From Candidatus Omnitrophota bacterium (GTDB lineage Bacteria > Omnitrophota > Koll11 > Zapsychrales > Fredricksoniimonadaceae), in the NCBI GenBank assembly GCA_023247595.1, contig JAHFGF010000081.1:1-7375 (forward strand): a DNA stretch of 7,375 nt, given 5' to 3'. The first letter of the stretch is position 1; every line of letters starts with the position of its first letter. The position numbers and the translations under genes are program-made. Positions 1 to 6,022 of this stretch are shown in pieces. The notes below the pieces were generated by a model. It did no database searches. It worked only from the letters and a program-made list of their open reading frames with translations, and had not been told where the DNA came from.

Positions 1-482
1 AAAACTTTATTCCCACAAACATCCGCAACAATGTTCACGCATGCATTGGTATTAAATCGGCAACTGGAACATCCTAAACTACCTCCGTCAAATCCTAGCG
101 TCAAACATGATTGCCCATTGAGAGTACCATCCTCGCACTGTTCACCGGTTTCAAGAATTTTGTTACCGCAAGTACTAGTCGAAGCGCTTGTGCAGCCGGA
201 GGTATTGAATTGACATGTTGATGAGCACGCCAATGTGCCGGCGGAAAAACCAAGACTGGCGCAGGTCTTTCCACCGAGAGTTGTCCCGTCGCACGTTTCA
301 CCTGTTTCAATGACTTTGTTGCCGCACACTTTAGCTACGGTACTGGTGCAGGCAGATGTATTTAGTTGGCATGAACTCGAGCACGATAGTGTGCCGCCTG
401 TAAACCCTTGTGTTGAACAGGTTTTTCCGCCTAAGGAAGCTCCATCACAAACCTCGCCAGATTCAATAACCGAATTTCCGCA
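1..482 (-). repeat. Tandem 51-52-residue six-cysteine repeats in the beta-helix protein
   Basis: Three complete units lie at 482-327 (156 nt), 326-171 (156 nt) and 170-18 (153 nt). A fourth starts at 17 and is cut by the window edge. Each unit begins CGN(S/K), continues with a (V/I)(I/L)E(S/T)GE..C stretch, then (G/N)G(K/Q)(S/T)C, GF..G.L.C, SS.C and a final Cys before a short Ser/Thr/Val linker. Six cysteines per unit suggest three disulfide bonds outside the cytoplasm. Unit 3 differs: it has CEDG where the others have CDG, and it lacks one residue between the fourth and fifth cysteines, which explains its 153-nt length. Repeats of this general CGN...E.GE.CD type are common in secreted proteins of Myxococcota and several uncultivated phyla. 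I do not know a proven function. Confidence 0.88.
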
Positions 483-2186
483 AACTGGTGTAGTAGTCGT
501 CCCGCCTGTAGATGTTTGCGGCACCGAGCCATACTCCAAAGCGCCAATATCCCAAAGTGATCCTCGAGAATAATTATTGAAGTCCGTTAACAAAAGCGAA
601 AGAATAATTTTCCCTTTGCCAATGGCCGGGCTCACGGATTGCAAAGCCACATTTTGATTATCACCGCTATAAGAAAGCGGCCCGACAATTTTGGGATCTA
701 CGCAAAATGATGATGATCCGGTGCATTCACTCGAATTATATTTGGTCGCCCAAATAATGTCATTATTCGTTGAGAACGCAACCTTGCCGCAGGTTCCGTC
801 CCCATTACCGCCAGCGCCGGCGGCGTAGTAAAGGTCTGCAATATCCGAACCGCCGGTGTTGTATTCCAACCCGCCTATAAAAATATTATTCTGCGAAGTT
901 ATTTTTTCCGTTCCTAAACAGCTAGAACCGCTGGACTGGATCAAAACATCCCCATTACCAGTAACCGTGGAATTATAAATGGCGACATTCATTCCCGCTT
1001 GAAATGCAACAGCCATTGTATTTCCGCCGGCCCGGCAATTATTAAAGGCAACCGGAGAAAATCCAATACTGGTCGTTGATGTAAAAGATTTATCTTTAAA
1101 AAACGCGCAATCGCCGATGATTTTGGAATTATCAATTACCGTTGGCGCCGCGACTTTCACCTGATTGCCGGCATTTCCTTCAAAGCGAGAATGCGAAATG
1201 ACGACTGATCCTAGGCCATTGTGATAAAGAAGATCCAAACCATCCGAAGTGTTATGGCTGAAATCCACCCCGTCAAAAACCCAATTACCGCCGGTAACAT
1301 TTGTGCCTAATCCGTCTCCGTATCCGCCCTGATCCTGGCTGTAGCAATGATGCGGCTGTAATCCGGGATAGGTTTCGCCGCAACCGCTCCACATAATGCG
1401 GGAATTTTTAAAGGTCACTGTTCCGGTATTGGAAGATGTGGTTGCTCCAATATCGCCGTCCCAACCCACAAATGAATTAGCGACGATATCGGTCTTTTCC
1501 AAAATCCAACCGCCCACTCGTCCGGCTAAAATACCTGAACGCAAACCATGGATATTGACGTTCTTTAATAAAACATTGGAGCTGTCGGAAGCCACAATCC
1601 CGATTAAAGCCCAAGGCCCATACGGATAGGTGTTTCGATTACAGACATTCGCAGAATCCGGACCGCTGTCCATACAGCTGGAATGATCCGTAATATCTAA
1701 ACATTGAATCTGCACATTACTGCTTCCATTTAAATCAAAAATACTGGCAGAACGTTCCGTTCCCCAAAGCTGCGGTTTGCTCGCGCATCCGGTGTCCCAG
1801 CCTTTTCCAAGAATACGTGTAGGCGCTGCCGCGGTTCCAGAAGGAACAGCGCGCAAACGGCAATCCCAGGGATAATATTGAGAACAGCTGGGCGTGTTTG
1901 GCGCGTCAAGTCCCATCATATACTGACCAGGTCCGATGATGAGCGTATCACCGCCAACCATCTTATTAGGAGAACCGGCCGCGGACAAAACCCAGAAAGG
2001 ATGATTAAACGCGCATGCCTGATTGCTGCCAGAACCAGAATATGCCGCGTCTGTTGTTCCGGTACATTGCGTGGAAGTACCGCCGTCTGTGCGGACATAA
2101 TATGTTGCTGCTTGCGCTAGACCTGCAAACGAGAAATAAATAACTAAAAATCCTCCCAAAAAAAATAAAGATAGTATCTTTTTCAT
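1..2186 (-). CDS. Secreted beta-helix protein with C-terminal Cys-rich repeats (3' end beyond the left edge)
   Basis: I translated this frame by hand from the ATG at 2186 to base 3: 728 codons without a stop, leaving the window still open. AAGGGAG lies just upstream of the ATG and supports the start. Residues 1-26 are a signal peptide (MKK, a long hydrophobic core, then A-Q-A), so the protein is exported. Residues about 150-515 are rich in Asn, Ser and Gly with recurring short strands (for example NVQI at 157 and NWVFDGV at 301), as in right-handed parallel beta-helix proteins. The segment from SPAIG (519-523) to DIGALEY (546-552) matches the ending of choice-of-anchor Q proteins, although the usual Asp after SPAI is Gly here. 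A Thr/Gly-rich linker (553-568) leads into six-cysteine repeats from C569 onward. Such proteins are usually cell-surface or secreted. No catalytic residues can be assigned, so polysaccharide binding or adhesion is only a guess. The gene stands alone, behind an AT-rich regulatory region. Confidence 0.88.
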   Translation of the reverse strand, partial: MKKILSLFFLGGFLVIYFSFAGLAQAATYYVRTDGGTSTQCTGTTDAAYSGSGSNQACAFNHPFWVLSAAGSPNKMVGGDTLIIGPGQYMMGLDAPNTPSCSQYYPWDCRLRAVPSGTAAAPTRILGKGWDTGCASKPQLWGTERSASIFDLNGSSNVQIQCLDITDHSSCMDSGPDSANVCNRNTYPYGPWALIGIVASDSSNVLLKNVNIHGLRSGILAGRVGGWILEKTDIVANSFVGWDGDIGATTSSNTGTVTFKNSRIMWSGCGETYPGLQPHHCYSQDQGGYGDGLGTNVTGGNWVFDGVDFSHNTSDGLDLLYHNGLGSVVISHSRFEGNAGNQVKVAAPTVIDNSKIIGDCAFFKDKSFTSTTSIGFSPVAFNNCRAGGNTMAVAFQAGMNVAIYNSTVTGNGDVLIQSSGSSCLGTEKITSQNNIFIGGLEYNTGGSDIADLYYAAGAGGNGDGTCGKVAFSTNNDIIWATKYNSSECTGSSSFCVDPKIVGPLSYSGDNQNVALQSVSPAIGKGKIILSLLLTDFNNYSRGSLWDIGALEYGSVPQTSTGGTTTTPVCGNSVIESGEVCDGASLGGKTCSTQGFTGGTLSCSSSCQLNTSACTSTVAKVCGNKVIETGETCDGTTLGGKTCASLGFSAGTLACSSTCQFNTSGCTSASTSTCGNKILETGEQCEDGTLNGQSCLTLGFDGGSLGCSSCRFNTNACVNIVADVCGNKV

Positions 2187-2375
2187 TTCACTCCCTTGAT
2201 TCTGATATTTGTTCATTTAAGATTTACACCTGAATTGAGTATGCCGATTAAATTTGATTTCATTCTGCGCGCTTTAGTGTCAAACATTAACAACGGGCAT
2301 CGCTGCTTAATTAAAAAATACGAGATTAAAAAGAACTTCAACGCTTTGCCTTGCCGTCAAATTTTTCATTACACA

Positions 2376-2424
2376 AATGTCAAATGTTTTTCTTCGAATA
2401 GCAGGATTATACATATTTGACATT
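2376..2424. repeat. 10-bp perfect inverted repeat in the AT-rich intergenic region
   Basis: AATGTCAAAT at 2376-2385 is the exact reverse complement of ATTTGACATT at 2415-2424, with 29 bases between the arms. The arms flank a perfect TATAAT on the minus strand (2411-2406). The right arm contains a TTGACA that could serve as a -35 box for a plus-strand promoter. A third copy of the same 10-mer lies at 4008-4017, upstream of the lipoprotein gene. A pair of operator half-sites is possible. The arms are too far apart and too AT-rich to be a terminator. The rest of the 2187-2483 gap contains two more GTCAAA sites (2279 and 2356), a TTAACGTTAA palindrome (2428-2437) and no gene that I can support on the minus strand. 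Confidence 0.5.
2406..2411 (-). promoter_or_regulatory. Candidate -10 box for the beta-helix gene
   Basis: On the minus strand this is a perfect TATAAT. No good -35 box stands 16-18 bases upstream: the candidates are ACGTTA, CGTTAA and AACGTT. If it is used, the 5' leader of the beta-helix gene would be about 210 bases long. The inverted repeat arms on both sides could bind a regulator. The call rests on a single hexamer in AT-rich DNA and is weak. Confidence 0.25.
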
Positions 2425-2445
2425 AATTTAACGTTAACAAATTAT
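2417..2445 (+). promoter_or_regulatory. Candidate plus-strand sigma70-type promoter
   Basis: TTGACA at 2417-2422 is followed after 17 bases by AATTAT at 2440-2445, which matches TATAAT at four of six positions. Transcription would start near 2452, about 30 bases before a GGAG and ATG that open a very short frame. It would run toward the 3' end of the DUF2490 gene on the other strand. It could equally be chance in AT-rich DNA. Confidence 0.22.
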
Positions 2446-2483
2446 TAAAAATATTTAATCTTTATTACTTGGAGAACTTGTCG

Positions 2484-2540
2484 ATGAAAACAAGCAGAAG
2501 GCGGGAGAATAGCGCCTCTCTAAAGAAGGCTGATTCTTAA
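2484..2540 (+). CDS. Possible 18-residue basic peptide (speculative)
   Basis: The frame MKTSRRRENSASLKKADS starts at an ATG preceded by GGAG (2471-2474) with a 9-base gap, and lies behind a candidate plus-strand promoter. It is the only plus-strand frame in the window with such signals. It converges on the DUF2490 gene and overlaps that gene's stop by four bases. The peptide is hydrophilic and positively charged (six Lys/Arg), without a membrane segment or a recognisable family. Frames this short arise often by chance. The same stretch could instead be untranslated RNA antisense to the DUF2490 3' end, or simply spacer. Confidence 0.15.
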   Translation: MKTSRRRENSASLKKADS

Positions 2541-3217
2541 ATTTTGATAAAAACGCCGGTTCCAACGATTTGGCTGGATGTCCAGGCGCTGGTCAGACGC
2601 GATTGGACCATATAAAAAACACTTAAAGAAGCGTTTTTATTAACTTTAAACTTGATTCCTAACGGGACGGTCCAATTTTCATTATAACGATGGTCGTTTA
2701 TGTCATAAAAAAATTCGGAATTCATGTAGACGGACTGTACCGGCGAAAGATGCTTCAAAGGAAATTCTAATTGCGTGCGCTGGCGAAACCTGGGATTATC
2801 CGAACCCTGGTCTTCAATCCAGCGGAATTCATAACGGTTTCGCATCTGGACCTCCAGCCAGTCCCCCGCGCTCCAATGCGGGTCAACTTCCAGCTCACAG
2901 CGATGGTGAATTTTAAATTCATCCCGGCCTGCCGCGGAATTAAACACTTTGAGATTCACATAAGAATAATTTAAACCCAAAGCCACATTTTTCCACACAT
3001 CAAATTTCAATTGCGGGCTGATTAAATAAAAGCTGATGTCCTGCGCATCATGGTTCATGCGCATTTGGCTGAATATTGAGAAATCAACCTTTTTAGTGTC
3101 CACCAGCTTGACCGTAAGAAGCTGCCGATACTGAAAATCATCCCTCGCCCAAACATTTCTTTCGGACAAAATGAAAAACAGAAAAACCAAAGTTAAAATT
3201 ATTTTTTTGATTGTCAT
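2537..3217 (-). CDS. DUF2490 family outer-membrane beta-barrel protein
   Basis: The 226-residue product has a signal peptide: MTIKK, a hydrophobic core to about residue 18, and V-W-A at 22-24 as the likely cleavage site. The mature part alternates hydrophobic and polar residues in many amphipathic strands and ends in a strand (GTGVFIKI), as an outer-membrane barrel does. The segment RNRYEFRWIED, followed shortly by PRFRQRTQLEFPL, is typical of DUF2490, and the length fits that family. DUF2490 proteins have no established function; they are predicted outer-membrane proteins. The start is fixed by the signal peptide, but the bases before the ATG (CGCGTAAACAA) contain no Shine-Dalgarno sequence, so translation may be weak or depend on another mechanism. 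The gene is separated from the upstream lipoprotein gene by a strong terminator, so it should have its own promoter within 3218-3384. I see no convincing one there: a TTGACA at 3339-3334 lacks a good -10 partner. Confidence 0.82.
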   Translation of the reverse strand: MTIKKIILTLVFLFFILSERNVWARDDFQYRQLLTVKLVDTKKVDFSIFSQMRMNHDAQDISFYLISPQLKFDVWKNVALGLNYSYVNLKVFNSAAGRDEFKIHHRCELEVDPHWSAGDWLEVQMRNRYEFRWIEDQGSDNPRFRQRTQLEFPLKHLSPVQSVYMNSEFFYDINDHRYNENWTVPLGIKFKVNKNASLSVFYMVQSRLTSAWTSSQIVGTGVFIKI

Positions 3218-3384
3218 TTGTTTACGCGAAAAAATTTATTTTTTTTGAAATCATTTTATGCAGCAAAAAATCAACTGACTGCGCGTATCGTAACACATTG
3301 CCGGTAAACTTCAATCAATCTGTACTGGCTCCTTGTCAAAAACAGGATTACGCCAGAAGACATAACTCTTATTTTCCTGACAGT

Positions 3385-3420
3385 AAAAAAAGGCCCGCGT
3401 CAAACTAACGCGGGCCTTTT
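3385..3420 (-). terminator. Rho-independent terminator of the lipoprotein gene
   Basis: A nine-base-pair GC-rich stem (GGCCCGCGT at 3392-3400 pairing with ACGCGGGCC at 3408-3416) encloses a 7-base loop and is extended by A-T pairs. Read on the minus strand it is followed by a run of seven T residues (3391-3385). It lies 27 bases after the stop of the lipoprotein gene. A shorter run of four T follows on the plus strand, so it might also work weakly in that direction, though no plus-strand gene leads into it. Confidence 0.92.
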
Positions 3421-3446
3421 CTCGTGGACAATTTTGAAATAAAGAA

Positions 3447-3887
3447 TTAGTTGCCTAACGCATTAAGCTTATTGGCAACGCCTTCCTTCAATTCACCGGC
3501 TTTTTGCTGGGCCATTTCTGCAATCTTGGCCTTGGCCGATTCAATGATGTTCTTGGCATCGATATTGTTCGGATCCATGCTTAAAACTTTTTGGGCCATG
3601 GCGATGGCTTCTTCAAATTTACCATTAGCCACTAAATCCTGCGCCTTGGCTAAAAGTTCTTTGGCCTGATCCATCATGGCATTAGCGGCGTTCTGAGCTT
3701 CCTGTTGGACGGGGGCAACAGCGTCGGCAGCTTTCTGAGTGGTTTCGGTTGCCTGTTGGGCCATATCCTGGACTTGGGCTTCAACGGCAGCGGCCGGTTC
3801 GGTTGACGCGGCTTTTTCCTGCTGTTGTGTGCAGCCCGCGGCCATTAAACTGCCGACAACGGCCATGGTTAATAACATTTTTTCCAT
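3447..3887 (-). CDS. Small Ala/Gln-rich lipoprotein with a TPR-like segment
   Basis: The 146-residue protein starts at an ATG with a strong AAAGGAG (3894-3900) six bases upstream. Residues 1-18 form a lipoprotein signal peptide ending LMAAG, with Cys19 as the predicted lipidation site; -3 is Ala rather than the most common Leu. Thr follows the Cys, with no Asp at +2, which by the E. coli rule would favour the outer membrane. Residues 20-72 are Ala/Gln/Glu-rich and probably helical or unstructured. Residues about 75-122 look like one tetratricopeptide repeat (AKELLAKAQDLV, then GKFEEAIAMAQKVL, then MDPNN). The last part is again helical and charged. It may be a periplasmic scaffold or envelope-tethered coiled-coil protein, but I do not recognise a named family. 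The gene appears monocistronic, with its own candidate promoter and terminator. The low-complexity composition also makes database matches unreliable. Confidence 0.85.
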   Translation of the reverse strand: MEKMLLTMAVVGSLMAAGCTQQQEKAASTEPAAAVEAQVQDMAQQATETTQKAADAVAPVQQEAQNAANAMMDQAKELLAKAQDLVANGKFEEAIAMAQKVLSMDPNNIDAKNIIESAKAKIAEMAQQKAGELKEGVANKLNALGN

Positions 3888-3986
3888 TGGATTCTCCTTT
3901 TAGTAACTGAATGATGATGTTGTTTTGATTTATTCTTTTGGGTCACGCATGCCCCAAACCGATTTTTATCTGAAATGAATTTGAAA

Positions 3987-4015
3987 AGAGTATCAAACTC
4001 AAAGAAGAATGTCAA
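3987..4015 (-). promoter_or_regulatory. Candidate sigma70-type promoter of the lipoprotein gene
   Basis: On the minus strand TTGACA (4015-4010) is followed after 17 bases by TACTCT (3992-3987), which keeps the most conserved TA and final T of a -10 box. The predicted leader is about 93 bases. The -35 box lies inside AATGTCAAAT, the 10-mer also found in the inverted repeat upstream of the beta-helix gene, so the two genes may share a control element. Confidence 0.45.
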
Positions 4016-4052
4016 ATTTTTAAAATGATATTTATTGGCGTATTTCTGCTCA

Positions 4053-4071
4053 CGTCAAAAAATGTTTGACG
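4053..4071. repeat. 7-bp inverted repeat just after the transglutaminase gene
   Basis: CGTCAAA (4053-4059) and TTTGACG (4065-4071) are perfect inverted arms separated by five bases. The element starts nine bases after the transglutaminase stop on the minus strand and lies about 40 bases upstream of the candidate lipoprotein promoter. It could be a weak hairpin ending the operon, but no T run follows it, so a standard rho-independent terminator is unlikely. As a palindrome with GTCAAA half-sites it could also be an operator. Confidence 0.45.
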
Positions 4072-4079
4072 CAACCGCA

Positions 4080-4946
4080 TTAAAACTCGACGGGTTTTGT
4101 GATGCTTTTAAGATATTCATACTCCATTTTAGCTTCCATCAAAGATTGTGCGTCACCCAAAAATTTACCTTCCACCGCTGCCGCGTCCAATGATGACGCG
4201 CCGGAAGCGACCGCGATATGATGCCCATAACAGGCCAAACCTAAAGTCGGGTCATATCCCCGCCATCCGCCTCCGGGAATGTAGACCTCTGCCCAGGCAT
4301 GAAGCTGCGGATTCTGGGGAGAATTATCAAAATAATATCCGCTGACAAAACGCGCGGCTATTCCCGCGGCGCGGGCAGCGTCAACGTATAGCACCGCCAT
4401 ATCGCGGCAGGATCCCTTACGGCTGTTCAACACCTTTTCGGCCGAAAACGGTTCACCTGTTTTGCGTTCCTCATAAACACAGTCTTGATAAATTCTCTTG
4501 GCTAAATGCGAAGAAAACTCCACTAAGTTATAACCGCTTTCCCTGATAATTTGAGACGCATATTCACGAACATCGTCGTGAATCGTCTTCCCAATAATAT
4601 AAGGCAATAATCGAGCGTGTATGTTTTCCGGATAACACATAGGAATATTAACGCAGCTGGACGGATGCACAATAAAATCAAAAGGATTGGCTTCACTTAA
4701 TTCCAAAACTGATTTGGAGATGATGGTAAGCGAAGATGTTTTTCGCTTAAACCAGATCAAATGCCCTAACGATCCGTGCGCGTCCATGCCCTGGCTTATT
4801 CCGTCGGGTTCAGGAATCACGGTTAATGTCCGTTCAAATAAACACCGGTAGGAATCTCCCCTCGGCGTCAGCCGGAGGATGTGCGGTTCCAGATAAACAG
4901 GCTGAGTGTATTGGTACGCTGTTGTATGTCGGATGGCTAAAAACAT
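4080..4946 (-). CDS. Transglutaminase-like cysteine protease homologue of the Anbu operon
   Basis: The 288-residue protein has the bacterial transglutaminase-like fold architecture: an N-terminal beta-rich region (residues 1 to about 90, beginning MFLAIRHTTAYQY and including LEPHILRLTPR, typical of the family) and then the catalytic domain. The catalytic triad is visible: Cys180 in KGSCRDMA, His216 in LHAWAEVYIPG and Asp232 in GYDPTLG. Proteins of this kind are papain-fold enzymes that cleave or form amide bonds; most bacterial members are thought to be proteases or amidases. There is no signal peptide, so it probably acts in the cytoplasm with the other operon products. AGGAG (4952-4956) five bases before the ATG fixes the start. 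It is the last gene of the operon, about 190 bases after the small membrane-peptide frame, and may also have a promoter of its own. The substrate is not known. Confidence 0.92.
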   Translation of the reverse strand: MFLAIRHTTAYQYTQPVYLEPHILRLTPRGDSYRCLFERTLTVIPEPDGISQGMDAHGSLGHLIWFKRKTSSLTIISKSVLELSEANPFDFIVHPSSCVNIPMCYPENIHARLLPYIIGKTIHDDVREYASQIIRESGYNLVEFSSHLAKRIYQDCVYEERKTGEPFSAEKVLNSRKGSCRDMAVLYVDAARAAGIAARFVSGYYFDNSPQNPQLHAWAEVYIPGGGWRGYDPTLGLACYGHHIAVASGASSLDAAAVEGKFLGDAQSLMEAKMEYEYLKSITKPVEF

Positions 4947-4984
4947 ATCGACTCCTGGTTTCCCTAAAATATTAAATACAAACT

Positions 4985-5013
4985 TTTATTCTGCACCCCT
5001 GCCTGCCCGTAAA
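4985..5013 (-). promoter_or_regulatory. Weak candidate promoter before the transglutaminase gene
   Basis: TTTACG (5013-5008) and AATAAA (4990-4985) are spaced by 17 bases on the minus strand, each matching the consensus at four of six positions. The other genes of the operon are spaced by 29 bases or less, while the transglutaminase follows a larger gap, so an internal promoter is reasonable. A TTGACA at 5125-5120 in the same gap has no good -10 partner. Nothing else is evident in 4947-5136. Confidence 0.2.
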
Positions 5014-5136
5014 CGTTCCGGACAGAACAGAACCGTTGATGATTTACTTCCAATGGACGGACCGCTTGAGTTTATCACCTATGATTGTTTTGCCCTTTAA
5101 GCGGGTTGAAGCATGGTCCTGTCAAAAAGAATGTGT

Positions 5137-5241
5137 TCACCGGCGATTCCGGCTGACGGCCAGTTTCGGACGGGCAAGGGTTTGGCAGAATTTCCACAAC
5201 AGCATTGAACAAATCACAACAAAAGTTAATTCACTGACCAT
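5137..5241 (-). CDS. Possible 34-residue membrane peptide coupled to Anbu
   Basis: The ATG at 5241 begins two bases after the Anbu stop codon, and GGAGG inside the last Anbu codons (CGG AGG ATT) stands eight bases before it. This arrangement suits translational coupling. The peptide reads MVSELTFVVICSML, then LWKFCQTLARPKLAVSRNRR. Residues 5-19 are hydrophobic enough for one short membrane segment, and the tail carries seven Lys/Arg with no acidic residue, giving an N-out or C-in type topology by the positive-inside rule. I do not recognise a family, and I know of no such peptide described in Anbu operons. The frame is short, so chance cannot be excluded; conservation in relatives would decide. 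If real, it might anchor or regulate the Anbu particle, or be a substrate of the enzymes encoded beside it. These roles are guesses. Confidence 0.35.
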   Translation of the reverse strand: MVSELTFVVICSMLLWKFCQTLARPKLAVSRNRR

Positions 5242-5243
5242 AA

Positions 5244-5993
5244 TTAAATCCTCCGTGCTGCTGTCTGTGACGTCTGTTCAAAGACAGTATTGACCCAACC
5301 ATCAGGCATTTCATTAATAGACTGGACAATCCTTTCCTGCCACCAGACGGAATACTTATGCATATCATCGCGGTTAAAACGTTTCTCATTGATATGAAAG
5401 TCATCTTTGCGGCAGGTGACCACATCGATGGGATACTCGACGTCATTGGCGCTCACGCGTGTCGCGTTAAAGGACAAAAAACCAAGCTTGAGCGCGAATT
5501 CCATGCTTGATTCAAATTTGAGCGCGCGGTCCAAAAGCGGTTTTCCGTGGCCGGTGTTGCCGATGATAAAATACGGCGAACCTTCACCGACTTCCACCCA
5601 ATTTCCCTCGGGATAAAGCATGTAAAGCATGGGCTCTTTGTCATCTTCCAACTGTCCGGCGACGAGCGCGTAAAGATTAAACGCCAGCCCGTTTTCTTCC
5701 AGAGCACTTCGGTCTTCCAGCGCGACACGTTTGACCTGTTCGCCGAAGGCATTGACCATTTTATAAAGTTTGTTAAAAGTTTTATCTTCCTGTTCAATGA
5801 CCTCATGAAAATAGGTCACCGCTTTATCGCGTAAAGACCTCAACCCTGAGGTCATAATAAACGCGGAATGCCGTCCTGAATTCTGATGAATGGTTACTTT
5901 TTTGGCGGTCATGCATTCCTTACCGCTGGTCACCCGCGTATCGGCAATCCCGACCAAACCATCCTTCACCTTCATGGCCAAACAAAATGTCAT
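5244..5993 (-). CDS. anbu: Anbu, proteasome-like (HslV/20S beta-type) N-terminal nucleophile hydrolase
   Basis: The 249-residue protein begins Met-Thr, so Met removal exposes Thr as the N-terminal nucleophile without a propeptide, as in Anbu and HslV. The segment GLVGIADTRVTSG supplies the conserved Asp18 (Asp17 after Met loss) and Arg20. Lys31/Lys32 in TAKKV correspond to the catalytic lysine region; which of the two acts needs an alignment. IGNTGHGKPLLDRAL (144-158) matches the IG...GKP.LDR signature of Anbu proteins. Anbu (ancestral beta subunit) proteins form open helical or lock-washer assemblies rather than closed rings in published structures, and peptidase activity has been hard to show. 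A GAAAGGGA sequence before the ATG supports the start. It lies 29 bases after the alpha-E gene, which fits an operon. The protein is probably cytoplasmic and its natural substrate is not known. Confidence 0.95.
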   Translation of the reverse strand: MTFCLAMKVKDGLVGIADTRVTSGKECMTAKKVTIHQNSGRHSAFIMTSGLRSLRDKAVTYFHEVIEQEDKTFNKLYKMVNAFGEQVKRVALEDRSALEENGLAFNLYALVAGQLEDDKEPMLYMLYPEGNWVEVGEGSPYFIIGNTGHGKPLLDRALKFESSMEFALKLGFLSFNATRVSANDVEYPIDVVTCRKDDFHINEKRFNRDDMHKYSVWWQERIVQSINEMPDGWVNTVFEQTSQTAARRI

Positions 5994-6022
5994 ACAATCC
6001 CTTTCTGATGCTTAAACGTCCG

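Noticed and set aside
235..573. 112-residue plus-strand frame rich in Pro and Val
   Set aside because: It is the complement of the Cys-rich repeats and linker of the minus-strand secreted protein; its apparent repeat pattern comes from those repeats.
1..2186. Left region as non-coding or pseudogene, because only short frames appear as complete units there
   Set aside because: Translation of the minus strand from the ATG at 2186 is open for all 728 codons with a signal peptide, beta-helix features and conserved cysteines; the gene just has no stop inside the window.
2500..2536. Terminator for the DUF2490 gene (AGGCG...CGCCT pairing)
   Set aside because: Only about five base pairs form and no T run follows on the minus strand, so I do not call it.
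5130..5165. CCGGCGATTCCGG inverted repeat, considered as an intergenic repeat element or terminator
   Set aside because: The stem is only four base pairs with no following T run, and there is no second copy in the window to support a repeat family.
5036..5293. 85-residue plus-strand frame overlapping the gap after Anbu
   Set aside because: It lies antisense to the end of Anbu and to the small membrane-peptide frame, has no ribosome binding site that I can see, and resembles no protein family.
5453..5806. 117-residue minus-strand frame inside Anbu
   Set aside because: It is an alternative reading frame of Anbu without its own start signals; the Anbu frame contains all conserved motifs.
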